Shown: positions 34,258 to 43,501, counted from the first letter of the stretch. The stretch is DNA of 64,000 nucleotides from Agromyces sp. CF514 (GCF_900113185.1 NZ_FOZD01000001.1:744001-808000), one strand, 5' to 3'. Program-made: numbers and translations. Notes: generated by a model not told the origin, from the sequence alone.

Positions 34258-35832
34258 ATGGGCCTGCTGGACGACGAAGTTCCGACTGCCTCGTGGATGA
34301 TGTCGAGGCGGTCGATGCTGCGGAGATCCGCTGATCTGGTTGCCATCGTCGCGGCCGGCACGGTGGTGGCGGGATGCACCGCGGAGGAGGTGGATGCTTC
34401 GAGCCCGACCGGGAGCATCGGCCCGACGGATGCCTCGTCGCCCAGCGCGTCCGACGCCCTCTTCGCCGAGCTCGACGCCAAGATCCGGTCGGCGATGGAG
34501 GAGTACGCGGTGCCCGGCGTCGCGGTGGCGGTCCTGCACAACGGGAACGAGCATGTGCGCGGCTATGGGATCACGAGCGTCGACGCGCCCGTGCCGGTGG
34601 ACGAGCGCTCACTGTTCCGCATCGGATCGACGACCAAGACGTTCACCGGCACCGCGATGATGCGCTTGGTCGATGCGGGCAAGGTGGACCTCGACTCGCC
34701 CGTGCGCACCTACGTGCCGGAGTTCACCGTCGTCGACCAGGACGTGGCGGCCAACGTGACCGTACGGCACCTGCTGAACCACACCGCCGGCTGGTTCGGC
34801 GACGACCTGCAGGACTTCGGGCGGAGTGACGACGCGATCGAGCGCTACGTGGCGAGCATGGCCGGCCTTCCGCAGTTGACGCCGCTCGGGTCCACGTTCT
34901 TCTACAACAACGCCGCCGTCGTGCTCGCGGGCCGCGTGGTGGAGAAGGTGCACGGAACGACCTTCGAGCAGGCCATGCAGGAGCTCGTGCTCGACCCGCT
35001 GGGGCTCGACCAGACCCGGTTCTTCACCGACGACCTCGTCGGACACACCTTCACCGGCGCGCACGACGTGGTCGACGGCAAGGCGGTGCTGGACCCGTCC
35101 TTCTGGTACGTCCCGAGGTCGCTCAACCCGACCGGCGCCCTCATCTCGAGCGCTCGCGACCAACTGAGCTACCTGCGCTTCCACTTGGGCGACGGCGCCG
35201 CGCTCGACGGCCGTCGCATCCTCAGCCCCGCTTCGCTCGAGGCGATGCACTCGGATCCGGGCCCGGGCGGAACGATCTTCATCGAGATCGACGGGTACGC
35301 CGTCAGCCTCCGGGTGCGACCGACGGCCGAAGGGGTCCCCGTCGTGCAGCACGGCGGCGATTGGCCCGGGCAGCACAGCGGGTTCCTCTTCGTTCCCGAG
35401 CGGAATTTCGGCATCGCCATGCTCACGAACTCCGAGGACGGCCCGAAGCTCCTGAGCACCTTCTTCCAAGACGACTGGGCGCTGTCGCGGTTCGCCGGCG
35501 TCCACAACCTGCCGGCCGATCCCGAGAGCAGGACCGCTGCGCAGTTGGCCCCCTACGAAGGTCGGTACGCCCTCGCCGAGATCGGGCCCGACGGCAGCAC
35601 GGCGAGGGTCACGCTCGAGTTCGCCGGCGAGAACGGCCGGCTGCGCATCCGCCCACTGAACCCGGATGGCACGGTGTCCGACGCAGCGCCGCCCGAGTAC
35701 GTGGACTTCTCCCGCGACGACCACGTGGTGGGCGCGAGCCCGCTCTCGCCCCGCTCCGACTTCGTGCGCGGCCCGAGCGGGGAGGTCGCCTGGTACCGCA
35801 CGAGCGGCCGGTTGCTGCCCAAGGTCGGCTAG
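34258..35832 (+). CDS. Class C beta-lactamase-like serine hydrolase, lipoprotein
   Basis: The 524-residue protein has a beta-lactamase/DD-peptidase fold: S-T-T-K (nucleophile Ser in the SxxK motif), F-Y-N-N (YxN) and Q-H-G-G-D (HxG). A C-terminal beta-rich domain (about 420-524) resembles the lipocalin-like domain often fused to such hydrolases. The N-terminus reads S-R-R-S-M-L-R-R-S-A, a hydrophobic stretch and V-V-A-G-C-T, so it looks like a Tat-exported lipoprotein. It probably acts on peptides or esters outside the membrane rather than as a true resistance enzyme. It lies 106 bases after the tRNA-like gene. Confidence 0.9.
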   Translation: MGLLDDEVPTASWMMSRRSMLRRSADLVAIVAAGTVVAGCTAEEVDASSPTGSIGPTDASSPSASDALFAELDAKIRSAMEEYAVPGVAVAVLHNGNEHVRGYGITSVDAPVPVDERSLFRIGSTTKTFTGTAMMRLVDAGKVDLDSPVRTYVPEFTVVDQDVAANVTVRHLLNHTAGWFGDDLQDFGRSDDAIERYVASMAGLPQLTPLGSTFFYNNAAVVLAGRVVEKVHGTTFEQAMQELVLDPLGLDQTRFFTDDLVGHTFTGAHDVVDGKAVLDPSFWYVPRSLNPTGALISSARDQLSYLRFHLGDGAALDGRRILSPASLEAMHSDPGPGGTIFIEIDGYAVSLRVRPTAEGVPVVQHGGDWPGQHSGFLFVPERNFGIAMLTNSEDGPKLLSTFFQDDWALSRFAGVHNLPADPESRTAAQLAPYEGRYALAEIGPDGSTARVTLEFAGENGRLRIRPLNPDGTVSDAAPPEYVDFSRDDHVVGASPLSPRSDFVRGPSGEVAWYRTSGRLLPKVG

Positions 35833-35884
35833 CGCTCGAGACTCGACGTACTCCGACCGCGGGGGTGAAGCGCCGCTGTCAGTG

Positions 35885-36997
35885 TCAGGCGAAGCGGGCG
35901 AGGCGGAACGGCTCGGGGGAGGGGCGACCCTCGGCGAGGTCGGCGAGCACACGGCCGATGGCGGGCGTGAACTTGAAGCCGTGGCCCGAGAAGCCGGCGG
36001 CCACGACGAGCGGGCCGACCGCGTCGAGCACGAACACCGAGTCGGGGCTCGTCGTGTACGTGCAGCTGATGGCGCGGGCGGCGTCGGCGTCTGCTCCGGG
36101 GATCCACTCGCGCACGTAGCGGCGCAGCGCCTCGAACTGCACGGGCTCGGCCGTGAAGTCGCGGTGGTCGGGGTCGACGACGGGGCCGGTGCCGTGCCAG
36201 CCGGCCTTGACGCCCTCGCCGGGCGTGAGCATGCCGTAGACGCCCGAGTACCACCACTCGTCGCCGGGGCCCGGGCGGTGGTTGAATCCGGGCCATTCGA
36301 ACGACGTGTCGATCGCGGCGAAGTGCCCGGGCTGCTCCTGCGTGACGACGAGCGCGGGCAACCGAAGCAGGCCGCCGACGAGCTTCGAGGTCCAGGCGCC
36401 GGCGGCCACGACCACACGACGTGCCGTGAGCACGGTCCTTGCGGCATCGTCGAGCGTCACCTCGACGAGGTCGTCGTCGAGCACGCGGATGCCGCGCACG
36501 GGCGCCTCGTGGCGCACCTCGGCGCCTCGGGCTGCGGCCGCCTGCTGCAGCGCGTGCACCGAGGCGTCGGCGTTCAGCCGTCCGGCGGTGGGCGTGTGCA
36601 GCACGCGCGTCGCGAAGCGGAGCCCGGGCCAGCGCGCACCGGCCTCCGACGCGGGCAGGAACTCGCTCGGGATGCCGACGGCTCCGAGCGCCTCGTGCAC
36701 GAGATCGAGGTCGGGGTGGTCGCCGTGGTTCACGATGCCGACCTGGGCGAGCAGGCTCGTGCCGGTCTCAGCCTCGAGCTCTCGCCACTGCCGGCCGGCT
36801 TCGACGAGCAGGGCGACGTGCGCGGCATCCGCATACGAGACGTTGAAGTTGCGGCTGGCGCCGTGCGAGGCGCCGTTCGCGTGCCCGGCGGCGAAGCGCT
36901 CGAGCAGCAGCACGTCGCGTCCGCGTGAGGCGAGCTGCCAGGCGGCGGCCGAGCCCATGGCGCCTCCGCCGACGACGATGACGTCGTGGTCGGTCAT
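35885..36997 (-). CDS. Sarcosine oxidase-like FAD-dependent amine oxidase
   Basis: The 370-residue protein has an N-terminal Rossmann motif V-I-V-V-G-G-G-A-M-G-S-A-A-A-W and an A-S-H-G-A-S-R-N-F stretch. It also has A-I-S-C-T-Y-T-T-S-P-D, whose Cys occupies the position that binds FAD covalently in monomeric sarcosine and N-methyltryptophan oxidases. The C-terminal G-F-S-G-H-G-F-K-F-T-P is typical. It oxidises secondary amines such as N-methyl amino acids, producing H2O2. It is the last gene of the leftward monooxygenase operon, overlapping the acetyltransferase gene by four bases. Confidence 0.9.
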   Translation of the reverse strand: MTDHDVIVVGGGAMGSAAAWQLASRGRDVLLLERFAAGHANGASHGASRNFNVSYADAAHVALLVEAGRQWRELEAETGTSLLAQVGIVNHGDHPDLDLVHEALGAVGIPSEFLPASEAGARWPGLRFATRVLHTPTAGRLNADASVHALQQAAAARGAEVRHEAPVRGIRVLDDDLVEVTLDDAARTVLTARRVVVAAGAWTSKLVGGLLRLPALVVTQEQPGHFAAIDTSFEWPGFNHRPGPGDEWWYSGVYGMLTPGEGVKAGWHGTGPVVDPDHRDFTAEPVQFEALRRYVREWIPGADADAARAISCTYTTSPDSVFVLDAVGPLVVAAGFSGHGFKFTPAIGRVLADLAEGRPSPEPFRLARFA

Positions 36998-38178
36998 GCG
37001 GCGGTCGTCTCGTCGGCCGAACGCGGCACGCGAAGCGCGTGCGGCACGTCGATCGTGAACGCGAGCAGGCGGAAACGCCGGTCGCCGTCGACGATCTCGC
37101 GCTCGCGCTCGTGCAGGCGGTCGAAGCCGAGCTTCGCGTAGAGGCGGTGGGCGCCGGTCATCTGCGGTCCGCTGTTCATGACGACGCGGTCGAGGCCGCG
37201 CAGGCGTGCGAGCTCGATGGCGAGTCGCGTGAGCTCCTCGCCGACGCCGCGTCCGCGGGCGGGCGGGTCGACGGCGAGCAGGCGGAAGTCGAGCTCGCCG
37301 GGCTGGGCCAGCGGCGAGATGGTGCTGCCGCGGCGAGGCGTGGCGACGCTGCCGAGCAGCTCGCCGCTGGCCGCGTCGGCGGCGACCCAGACCTGGTGCT
37401 CGAGCGCGCGCGGCGCGACGTCGGCGATCGAGGCGCGGTACTCGTCGGAGAGCTCGTACGCGTACTCGTACGCCCGCACCGACAGCGCCGCGACGGCGTC
37501 GACCTCGTCGTCGCGCACGAGCCTGATCACGAGGTCGTCGCGGTCGCGCAGCGGCAGTCGGTAGTCGATGTGGTCGATCTGGTCTTCGGATGCCGCGGGC
37601 GGCCGGGCGTTCGACGGCGCGCCGTCGGTCGGGGCGGCCGAATCGGCAGGGGCGGATGCCGCGGCATCCGTCGTCGTTCCAGACGCGGTCGGCGTGAACC
37701 GCTCGTAGCCGAGCCGTTCGTAGAGCCGCTGCGAGGTGTGGTTGAGCGTGCCCGTGTCGAGCACGACCGCGGAGGCGCCCCAGGTGAGCGCCTCCTCCTG
37801 CGCGGCGAGGGCGAGCGCCTCGCCGAGGCCGCTTCCGCGCGCCTCGGGGGCGACGGCCAGCAGGCGCAGCTCGGCCTCGTCGCCCACGGCGAGCCGGGAC
37901 TGCGGGGAGCCTGCGCGCACGAGGCTGACGGTTCCGAGGAGGCGGCCGCCCGAGGCATCCGCTCGCCCGACGCTGCTACCGGGGCCGTCTTCGACGGCGA
38001 CGAGGACGGCGCCGTCGGCCGCGCGTTCGGCGACCGCGTCCACGAGGGCGCGCCGCTCGGCCGAGACGGGCAGGTGCCCGTACGGGCCGGCCGCGAACGC
38101 CCGGTGGGTCAGCTCGGCGACGGCCGGGACCTCCTCGAGTCGCGCGGCGCGGATCGTGAACGCGGTCGCCCCGGCCAT
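36994..38178 (-). CDS. Double-domain GNAT acetyltransferase
   Basis: The 394-residue protein has two complete GNAT domains. The first (about 8-155) has V-A-P-E-A-R-G-S-G-L-G-E; the second (about 215-385) has V-D-P-P-A-R-G-R-G-V-G-E. They are joined by an Ala/Pro/Thr linker. Both keep the acetyl-CoA R/Q-x-x-G-x-G/A loop. Each domain ends in a typical L-Y-x-x-L-G-Y/F. Being inside an operon with flavin monooxygenases and an M20 amidohydrolase, it may N-acetylate the amino-acid substrate before oxidation. Its ATG overlaps the stop of the upstream monooxygenase gene by one base. Confidence 0.9.
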   Translation of the reverse strand: MAGATAFTIRAARLEEVPAVAELTHRAFAAGPYGHLPVSAERRALVDAVAERAADGAVLVAVEDGPGSSVGRADASGGRLLGTVSLVRAGSPQSRLAVGDEAELRLLAVAPEARGSGLGEALALAAQEEALTWGASAVVLDTGTLNHTSQRLYERLGYERFTPTASGTTTDAAASAPADSAAPTDGAPSNARPPAASEDQIDHIDYRLPLRDRDDLVIRLVRDDEVDAVAALSVRAYEYAYELSDEYRASIADVAPRALEHQVWVAADAASGELLGSVATPRRGSTISPLAQPGELDFRLLAVDPPARGRGVGEELTRLAIELARLRGLDRVVMNSGPQMTGAHRLYAKLGFDRLHEREREIVDGDRRFRLLAFTIDVPHALRVPRSADETTAA

Positions 38179-39323
38179 CAGGCGGCCACCGGCTCGCGAA
38201 CGGTGCAGGACGCCTCGACGGCCGCCGCGGCATCCGCCTCGGAACCGCCGGCGAAGGCCGGTCGCGCCGCGTACGGGTCGCCCTCGCCCCACAGGGTCGT
38301 GGGCAGCTCGCGCCGGAGCGCCGGGAAAACCTCGGAGGCGAGGCGGTCGAGCTGCTCGTGCTGCTGCTCGACGGGCAGCGTCGTGGGCAGGCTCACCGAC
38401 TGCAGGTCGTGGCCGAGCGCCTCGTGGAACCGGCCGATCTTGTCGATGACCTGCTGCGGGCTGCCGACGAGCGCCGGCCCCTCGGCGATGGCGTGATCGA
38501 TGTCGCGGAAGGGGGTGTTGTTGCCCGGAACGTTGGTGGCTGCCACCAGAGCATCGTAGACGGGGCCGTAGAGCTCCTTGGCCTGCTGGGTCGTATCGGC
38601 GATGAAGAGCGAGCCCGATCCGGCGCCCACGTACGCGAAGCGCGGGTCGTGCCCGTGCCTCGCGTACTCGTCGCGGTAGTGCCGCACGAGCACCGCGTAG
38701 TTCTGCAGCGGCTGGATCGCGTTCGCGCTGAACAGCGGGTCGCCCCACTTGGCCGCGAGGGCGGCGCTCGCCAGGGTCGTGGCCGACCCGTGCCAGACGC
38801 GCGGGGCGCCGGCGAACGGGCGGGGGAGGGTCGTCGTCGCGTGCTGGGCGCGCGTGTACGGCGTGGCCTGCCAGTCGACGTCGGTCTCGCGCCAGAGGCG
38901 GCGCAGCAGCGCGTACTTGTCGGCGAGGAGCTCCCACTGGTCGTCGATCTCGAGCCCGAACAGCGGGAACTGGGCGACCTCGTTGCCCTTGCCGATCGTG
39001 ATCTCGAGGCGGCCGCGCGAGAGCTGGTCGATCGTCGCGTAGTCCTCGGCGACGCGCACCGGGTCGAGCACCGAGAGCACCGTGACGCCCGAGTGCAGGC
39101 GGATGCGCGAGGTCGTCGCGGCGATCGCGCCGAGCAGCACGGTCGGCGACGACGACAGGAAATGACCGGCGTGGCGCTCGCCGACCGAGAACGCGTCGAA
39201 CCCGAGGCGCTCGGCGCGGCGGGCGGACTCGACGGTCTGGTCGAGGCGCTCGGCCGCGCTGACGAGCCGGCCCGTGACCGGGTTCTCGACGTGCGGGACG
39301 ATGTCGAGCAGCTGGAACCGCAC
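38178..39323 (-). CDS. Luciferase-like flavin monooxygenase (LLM) 1
   Basis: The 381-residue LLM protein starts with R-F-Q-L-L-D-I-V-P-H-V-E-N and shows the TIM-barrel marks A-E-R-L-G-F-D-A-F-S-V-G-E-R-H, S-R-I-R-L-H-S-G-V-T-V-L and L-S-R-G-R-L-E-I-T-I-G-K-G-N. It uses FMNH2 supplied by a reductase to oxidise a small carbon, nitrogen or sulfur compound. No reductase is encoded nearby. The gene sits three bases after the DUF1684 gene. The C-terminal Ala-rich 25 residues are variable. Confidence 0.9.
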   Translation of the reverse strand: MRFQLLDIVPHVENPVTGRLVSAAERLDQTVESARRAERLGFDAFSVGERHAGHFLSSSPTVLLGAIAATTSRIRLHSGVTVLSVLDPVRVAEDYATIDQLSRGRLEITIGKGNEVAQFPLFGLEIDDQWELLADKYALLRRLWRETDVDWQATPYTRAQHATTTLPRPFAGAPRVWHGSATTLASAALAAKWGDPLFSANAIQPLQNYAVLVRHYRDEYARHGHDPRFAYVGAGSGSLFIADTTQQAKELYGPVYDALVAATNVPGNNTPFRDIDHAIAEGPALVGSPQQVIDKIGRFHEALGHDLQSVSLPTTLPVEQQHEQLDRLASEVFPALRRELPTTLWGEGDPYAARPAFAGGSEADAAAAVEASCTVREPVAA

Positions 39324-39326
39324 GGC

Positions 39327-40313
39327 TCAGGCCTCCGAGCTCGTCGCCGCCGGGCTCGTCGCCGTTGCGCTTGTCGCCGTTGCGCTTGCTGCCTCGACCC
39401 GCGCGAGCGGCGTCTTCTCGCCGGCCTCGATGCCGACCGGCAGCTGGTTGCCGGCGGGCGGCAGGGGGCACGTCGCGTAGTCGGTGTAGGCGCACGGCAG
39501 GTTGACCGCGCGGTTGAAGTCGAGGAGCACCGAGCCGTCTTCGGCGGGCGCGTCGATGGCGAGGCTGCGGTTGGCGGTGTACGTGGTGAGCCCGCTCGTG
39601 GCATCCGTGAACAGCACGAAGAGGCTGCCAGGCGCGTGGCCGTTGAACGCGATGAGGCGGAACGTCTCGCCGCGGAGCTCGAACTCGACCTCGCCCGGCG
39701 CCTCGTAGACGTGCTGCAGACCTTCGACGGCGGCGTCGACCGTGACCTCGCGTGGCGCGTCGAACGGCACGAAGCGGCCGTAGGCGAGCCAGCGCGGGTT
39801 CGGCAGGTACGTGGGCGTGCCTGCGTAGGCGGCGAGGAACGGGAACGCCGGGTCGCGAGGGCGCACGATGTCGTTGCCGCCGCGGCGCGCGAGCTCGATC
39901 GCGAGGTCGCCCGAGCGGAGCGTGAGCCCGCCGCGCTCGGGGATCGGGCCGAACTCGTGGCGGCCCTCGAGCGCGACGCCGTCGAGCTCGAGCACCTCGC
40001 CCTCGTCGAGCACGACGACCGGGCCAGCGTCGCTCGTCGACCAGAGGCCCGGCGTGCCGTCGAGGCGCTGCGGCTCGGCTCCGAGCCAGTGCAGGCCGGT
40101 CACCGCGAGGAACCCGTGTCCGCTCGCACGCAACGCCTCGTGGGCGCGGTGCCACTCCTCCCACTCGCGGGCGAAGGCGGCGCGGTCGATCGAGGCGGTC
40201 TGCGCTGCGGCGGGTGCGACAACGGGGGTGACGGATGCCTCGGGGGCGACGGATGCCGCGTCTGCGGCAGGTGCCTCGGCGGCGGGGTTCGTGGTGGTCA
40301 GCGTGTCGGTCAT
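39327..40313 (-). CDS. DUF1684 family protein
   Basis: The 328-residue protein has the DUF1684 ending D-F-N-R-A-V-N-L-P-C-A-Y-T-D-Y-A-T-C-P-L-P-P and P-V-G-I-E-A-G-E-K. A W-x-x-W-H-x-x-x-E region at about residue 50 and G-H-G-F-L-A-V-T-G-L-H-W-L are also typical. No signal peptide is visible; the first 40 residues are Ala/Pro rich. The family has no proven activity but is often found beside catabolic oxygenases. It lies in the leftward operon between LLM 1 and a repeat-rich gap that separates it from the MFS gene. Confidence 0.85.
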   Translation of the reverse strand: MTDTLTTTNPAAEAPAADAASVAPEASVTPVVAPAAAQTASIDRAAFAREWEEWHRAHEALRASGHGFLAVTGLHWLGAEPQRLDGTPGLWSTSDAGPVVVLDEGEVLELDGVALEGRHEFGPIPERGGLTLRSGDLAIELARRGGNDIVRPRDPAFPFLAAYAGTPTYLPNPRWLAYGRFVPFDAPREVTVDAAVEGLQHVYEAPGEVEFELRGETFRLIAFNGHAPGSLFVLFTDATSGLTTYTANRSLAIDAPAEDGSVLLDFNRAVNLPCAYTDYATCPLPPAGNQLPVGIEAGEKTPLARVEAASATATSATATSPAATSSEA

Positions 40314-40431
40314 GTGGAGATGCTAGGCAGGTCGCAAGGGTGTTCCGGAGGTCGTGACGGCAGGTTTCGCGCGGGCGTCACGGGGCGTAACCGCATGGCC
40401 TCCGCGGCGGCGTTGCGGCCGGCTGGGCGCC

Positions 40432-40511
40432 CCGTCGAACCGTTGGTCCGTCGAGCCGTTGATCCGTTGATCCGTCGATCCGTTGATCCGTGGAACCGTT
40501 GATCCGTCGAT
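40432..40511 (+). repeat. Ten tandem 8-base repeats (CCGTTGAT type)
   Basis: Ten consecutive units of the form CCGTYGAT/CCGTSGAA run without a gap in the 297-base space between the DUF1684 and MFS genes. The last two units form part of the left arm of the adjoining inverted repeat. The period is not a multiple of three, so this is not coding. Confidence 0.85.
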
Positions 40512-40558
40512 CTTCGCCCGACCGGATGCCTCGACGGGCGAAGATCGACGGATCAACG
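40497..40558. repeat. Perfect 24-base inverted repeat
   Basis: Positions 40497-40520 are exactly complementary to 40535-40558 across a 14-base loop. It lies 53 bases beyond the MFS stop (minus strand), so it can act as a terminator of that gene. A related element (core GATCCGTCGATC) occurs at 43555-43608. The length exceeds an ordinary terminator and suggests a repeat family. Confidence 0.85.
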
Positions 40559-40610
40559 ATCCGGTGCTGCGCGGAAGCGTGCGGAAGCAGTAACGGGCGA
40601 GCCCCACGCG

Positions 40611-42083
40611 TCAATGCACGCGCACGGGGGCGCGGTCGAACGCCGAGATCGCGACCGCCGCGGCCGAGAGCGCGGCGAAGACCGCGGCGGCGGTCGCGAA
40701 GCCCGCTGCCGGCGTCGGAGCTGCGAGGAACAGCCCGATGCCGACCGCGAGGCACACGGCGCCCGCGAGTCGTTGGGTGAGCGCGAGCACCCCTGCACCG
40801 ACGCCGGCCGCGTGCGCCGGCGCGTGGTCGAGCGTCAGGGTCTGGTTCGACGGGATCGCGAGCCCGTACAGCACGCCGTGCACCGTGCCGACGCCGACGA
40901 GGGCGATGAGTACGAGCACCTCCGAGCCCGTTGACACCAGCGCCGCCTCGACGGCGACGGCCATGGCTCCGGCCGCGAGCACGAACGTGATGCCGCGGCG
41001 CCCGAACCTGGTGGCGACGCGCCAGCTCTGCATGCTGCCGAGGGCCATGCCGAGCGCGCGCGGCGCGAGCAGGAGCGCCGCCGTGAGGGCCGGCAGCCCG
41101 AGGCCGTCGATGAGGTAGAGCGTCGAGACGATGCCGAGGCCGAGGCCCGCCCCGAAGATGAGCGTCGCGACCCCGGTGCCGAGCATGAAGCCTCGGGAGC
41201 GCACGAGCGCCGGGTCGAGCACCGGTGACCCGCCGCGGCGCGTGACGCGCCGCTCCCAACCCGTGAACGCGAGGCCGGCGATCGCAGCGACGACGAGCCA
41301 GAGCGGGCCGCCGGGCACCCCGGCGGTGACGGGCATCATCAGCGCGAGGATCGCGGCCATGAGCAGGGCGAGGCCGACGAGGTCGAGCCCGCCGCGACTA
41401 TCGCGCCCACCGCGCGTCGCCGCCGTTCCCCTCGACGCGGATGCCGCCGCCGCGGCAGCCGCCGCAGCCGCCCGCGACCGCCCCGACGGCAGCACCGCGA
41501 GGCCGACGACGAACAGCGCCAGCGCGACGGGCACCGAGAGCAGCACGACGAACCGCCAGCCGAGCCCGGGTGCGGCCGTCGCGAGGATCCACCCGGCGGC
41601 GGGCGGCGACACGAGGCCCGCGATCGAGCCCGCGACCGTGTAGGCGCCGAGCGCCTTCGCCCGCGCGGGGCCCGTGAACAGGTCCTGGAAGTACCCGAGC
41701 ACCTGCGGGTTCACGAGCCCGGCGCCGAGGCCCTGCACGAGCCGGGCCACGACGGCCGTGTTCGCGTCACCGGCCCCCGCGGCGATGACCCCGCCGACCG
41801 CGAAGAGCAGCAGTCCGACGAGGTACGGCACCCGGCGCCCGAACACGTCGCCGAGCCGCCCGCCGGGCAGCAGCGCGGCGCCGAATGCGAGCGAGTACCC
41901 GGCGACCAGCCACTGCACCTGCCCGGCGTCGGCGCCGAGGTCGTCGCGCAGGCCGGGCACGGCGAACGAGAAGGCGGCCTGGTCGATGATCGTGACGAAG
42001 CCCGTCGAGACGCCGAGCGCGAGCACGCGCCCGGAGGTGCGATCCCGAGGTTTCACGGGGGTCGCGGATGTCGCGGGCCTCAC
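40611..42083 (-). CDS. MFS drug/metabolite exporter
   Basis: The 490-residue protein has 12-14 predicted membrane helices and resembles the DHA2 group. The helix 2-3 loop is G-R-L-G-D-V-F-G-R-R and helix 4-5 has V-Q-G-L-G-A-G-L-V-N-P-Q-V-L. A run of about ten Ala residues lies in the central cytosolic loop. It exports small molecules by proton exchange; here possibly a product of the monooxygenase pathway. The GTG at 42083 overlaps the upstream amidohydrolase stop (GTGA), placing it in the leftward operon. Confidence 0.88.
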   Translation of the reverse strand: MRPATSATPVKPRDRTSGRVLALGVSTGFVTIIDQAAFSFAVPGLRDDLGADAGQVQWLVAGYSLAFGAALLPGGRLGDVFGRRVPYLVGLLLFAVGGVIAAGAGDANTAVVARLVQGLGAGLVNPQVLGYFQDLFTGPARAKALGAYTVAGSIAGLVSPPAAGWILATAAPGLGWRFVVLLSVPVALALFVVGLAVLPSGRSRAAAAAAAAAASASRGTAATRGGRDSRGGLDLVGLALLMAAILALMMPVTAGVPGGPLWLVVAAIAGLAFTGWERRVTRRGGSPVLDPALVRSRGFMLGTGVATLIFGAGLGLGIVSTLYLIDGLGLPALTAALLLAPRALGMALGSMQSWRVATRFGRRGITFVLAAGAMAVAVEAALVSTGSEVLVLIALVGVGTVHGVLYGLAIPSNQTLTLDHAPAHAAGVGAGVLALTQRLAGAVCLAVGIGLFLAAPTPAAGFATAAAVFAALSAAAVAISAFDRAPVRVH

Positions 42084-43501
42084 TCCGAGGCACCCGCCCC
42101 GAACGTCCGCTCGACGTCTACCGGGCCGCCGGCCGCCGCGAAGTCCGCGCGGACGTCGGCCAGCAGGTCGGCGTCGGCCAGCACGTCGGCGGCCGTCGCC
42201 GCGAGGCCGTACGCGGCATCCGTCACCGCCTCGATCGACGCGGGGGAGCCCGCGTACTCGGCGAACTCGCGCGTGTGCAGCGCGATTTCGGGCGGTGCGA
42301 TCGCGATGACGGGATGGATGCCGGGCAGGCGCTGGCTGATGTTGCCGAAGTCGGTCGACGCGGCCTGCGCACCCGGCGCGTCGGCGGCGCGCAGCACGCG
42401 TCGGCCGCGCTCGGCCTGCGCGAGCGCCCAGCGAGCGGCGAGCGGCCCGTTGTGGCGGATCGGCAGGCTGAACGGCTGCGGATCCCACGTGACCTCGACG
42501 CCCGTGCCGGTCGCGAGCGCGATGCCGTTGGCGATGTCGTCGACGCGCGCCGAGAGCTCGCGCAGGGTCGAGATCTCGTGCGAGCGCACGTAGTACTCGA
42601 GCTCGGCGCGCTCGGGCACGACGTTGGGTCGGGCGCCGCCGTCGATGAACACGCCGTGGATGCGGTCGCCCGGCGGCAGGTGCTGCCGCAGCAGGCCGAC
42701 CGCCTGGTAGTTGAGGGCGGCGGCGTCGAGCGCGTTGCGGCCCTGGAAGGGCGCGGCCGCGGCGTGCGCGGCGACCCCGTGGTAGACGATGCGCACGATG
42801 CGCCGGCCGATGAAGACGGGGTCGGCGAGGTCGGCGCCGAACGGATGCGCCATGACCGCGAGGTCGACCTCGTCGAACGCGCCGGTGCGGGCGAGCAGTT
42901 CCTTGCCGTTGCCGCCCTCCTCGGCGGGCGTGCCGATGAGCAGCACGCGGCCGGGCACGCTCGCCGGGTTCTGCCGCCTCGCCTCGGCGAGGGCCAGGAA
43001 GGCGCCGACGGATGCCGCGGCGATGAGGTTGTGCCCGCAAGCGTGGCCGACCCCGGGCAGGGCGTCGTACTCGGCGAGCAGCGCGACGGTCGGGCCGGGG
43101 CCGGGGCCGGGGCCGGGGCCGGGGCCGGGGCCGCTGACGCTGTCCGATGCCGCGGACAGCTCGGCGACGAACGCGGTCGGAAGCCCGAAGACCCCGAGCT
43201 CCGAACGGATGCCGCGGGCCTCGAGCGTCTCGACGATGGCCGCCGCGCTCTTCACCTCGGCGAACCCGGGCTCGGCGAGTGCGAACAGGTGCGCCGACAG
43301 GCCGCCGAGGGCGGGCGCCAGCTCGTCGACGGAGACCGCCAGGGCGGCGCGCAGCTCCGACGATGCGCCGACGTGCGGCGACGAGATGGGCGGAGCCGCC
43401 GCCGCGAGGCGTTCGGCCTCGCGGGCGACGGCGTCCAGGTGCAGGGTGCTCGGCGTCGTGGGCCGGGCACCGATCCGCAGGCCGTGCGCGGCGGACGTCA
43501 C
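42080..43501 (-). CDS. M20 amidohydrolase (AbgB/M20D type)
   Basis: The 473-residue protein shows M20D motifs: L-L-A-E-Y-D-A-L-P-G-V-G-H-A-C-G-H-N (metal ligands and an activating Cys/His pair), T-P-A-E-E-G-G-N-G-K (catalytic Glu pair) and V-M-A-H-P-F. It removes acyl groups from amino acids or cleaves p-aminobenzoyl-glutamate-like amides. In this operon it could deacetylate an N-acetyl amino acid after oxidation. A GGGCCG microsatellite inserts a Gly-Pro repeat of about 14 residues just before the T-V-A-L-L-A-E-Y strand. Starts with GTG overlapping the LLM 2 stop. Confidence 0.9.
   Translation of the reverse strand: MTSAAHGLRIGARPTTPSTLHLDAVAREAERLAAAAPPISSPHVGASSELRAALAVSVDELAPALGGLSAHLFALAEPGFAEVKSAAAIVETLEARGIRSELGVFGLPTAFVAELSAASDSVSGPGPGPGPGPGPGPTVALLAEYDALPGVGHACGHNLIAAASVGAFLALAEARRQNPASVPGRVLLIGTPAEEGGNGKELLARTGAFDEVDLAVMAHPFGADLADPVFIGRRIVRIVYHGVAAHAAAAPFQGRNALDAAALNYQAVGLLRQHLPPGDRIHGVFIDGGARPNVVPERAELEYYVRSHEISTLRELSARVDDIANGIALATGTGVEVTWDPQPFSLPIRHNGPLAARWALAQAERGRRVLRAADAPGAQAASTDFGNISQRLPGIHPVIAIAPPEIALHTREFAEYAGSPASIEAVTDAAYGLAATAADVLADADLLADVRADFAAAGGPVDVERTFGAGASE
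43092..43132 (-). repeat. GGGCCG hexamer microsatellite
   Basis: Six to seven tandem GGGCCG units within the M20D gene encode Gly-Pro repeats. Copy-number change would alter the loop length without a frameshift. Confidence 0.85.

Noticed and set aside
34258-35832. True class C beta-lactamase resistance gene
   Set aside because: It has SxxK, YxN and HxG motifs, but the extra C-terminal domain and lipoprotein signal fit the broad serine-hydrolase group rather than AmpC.
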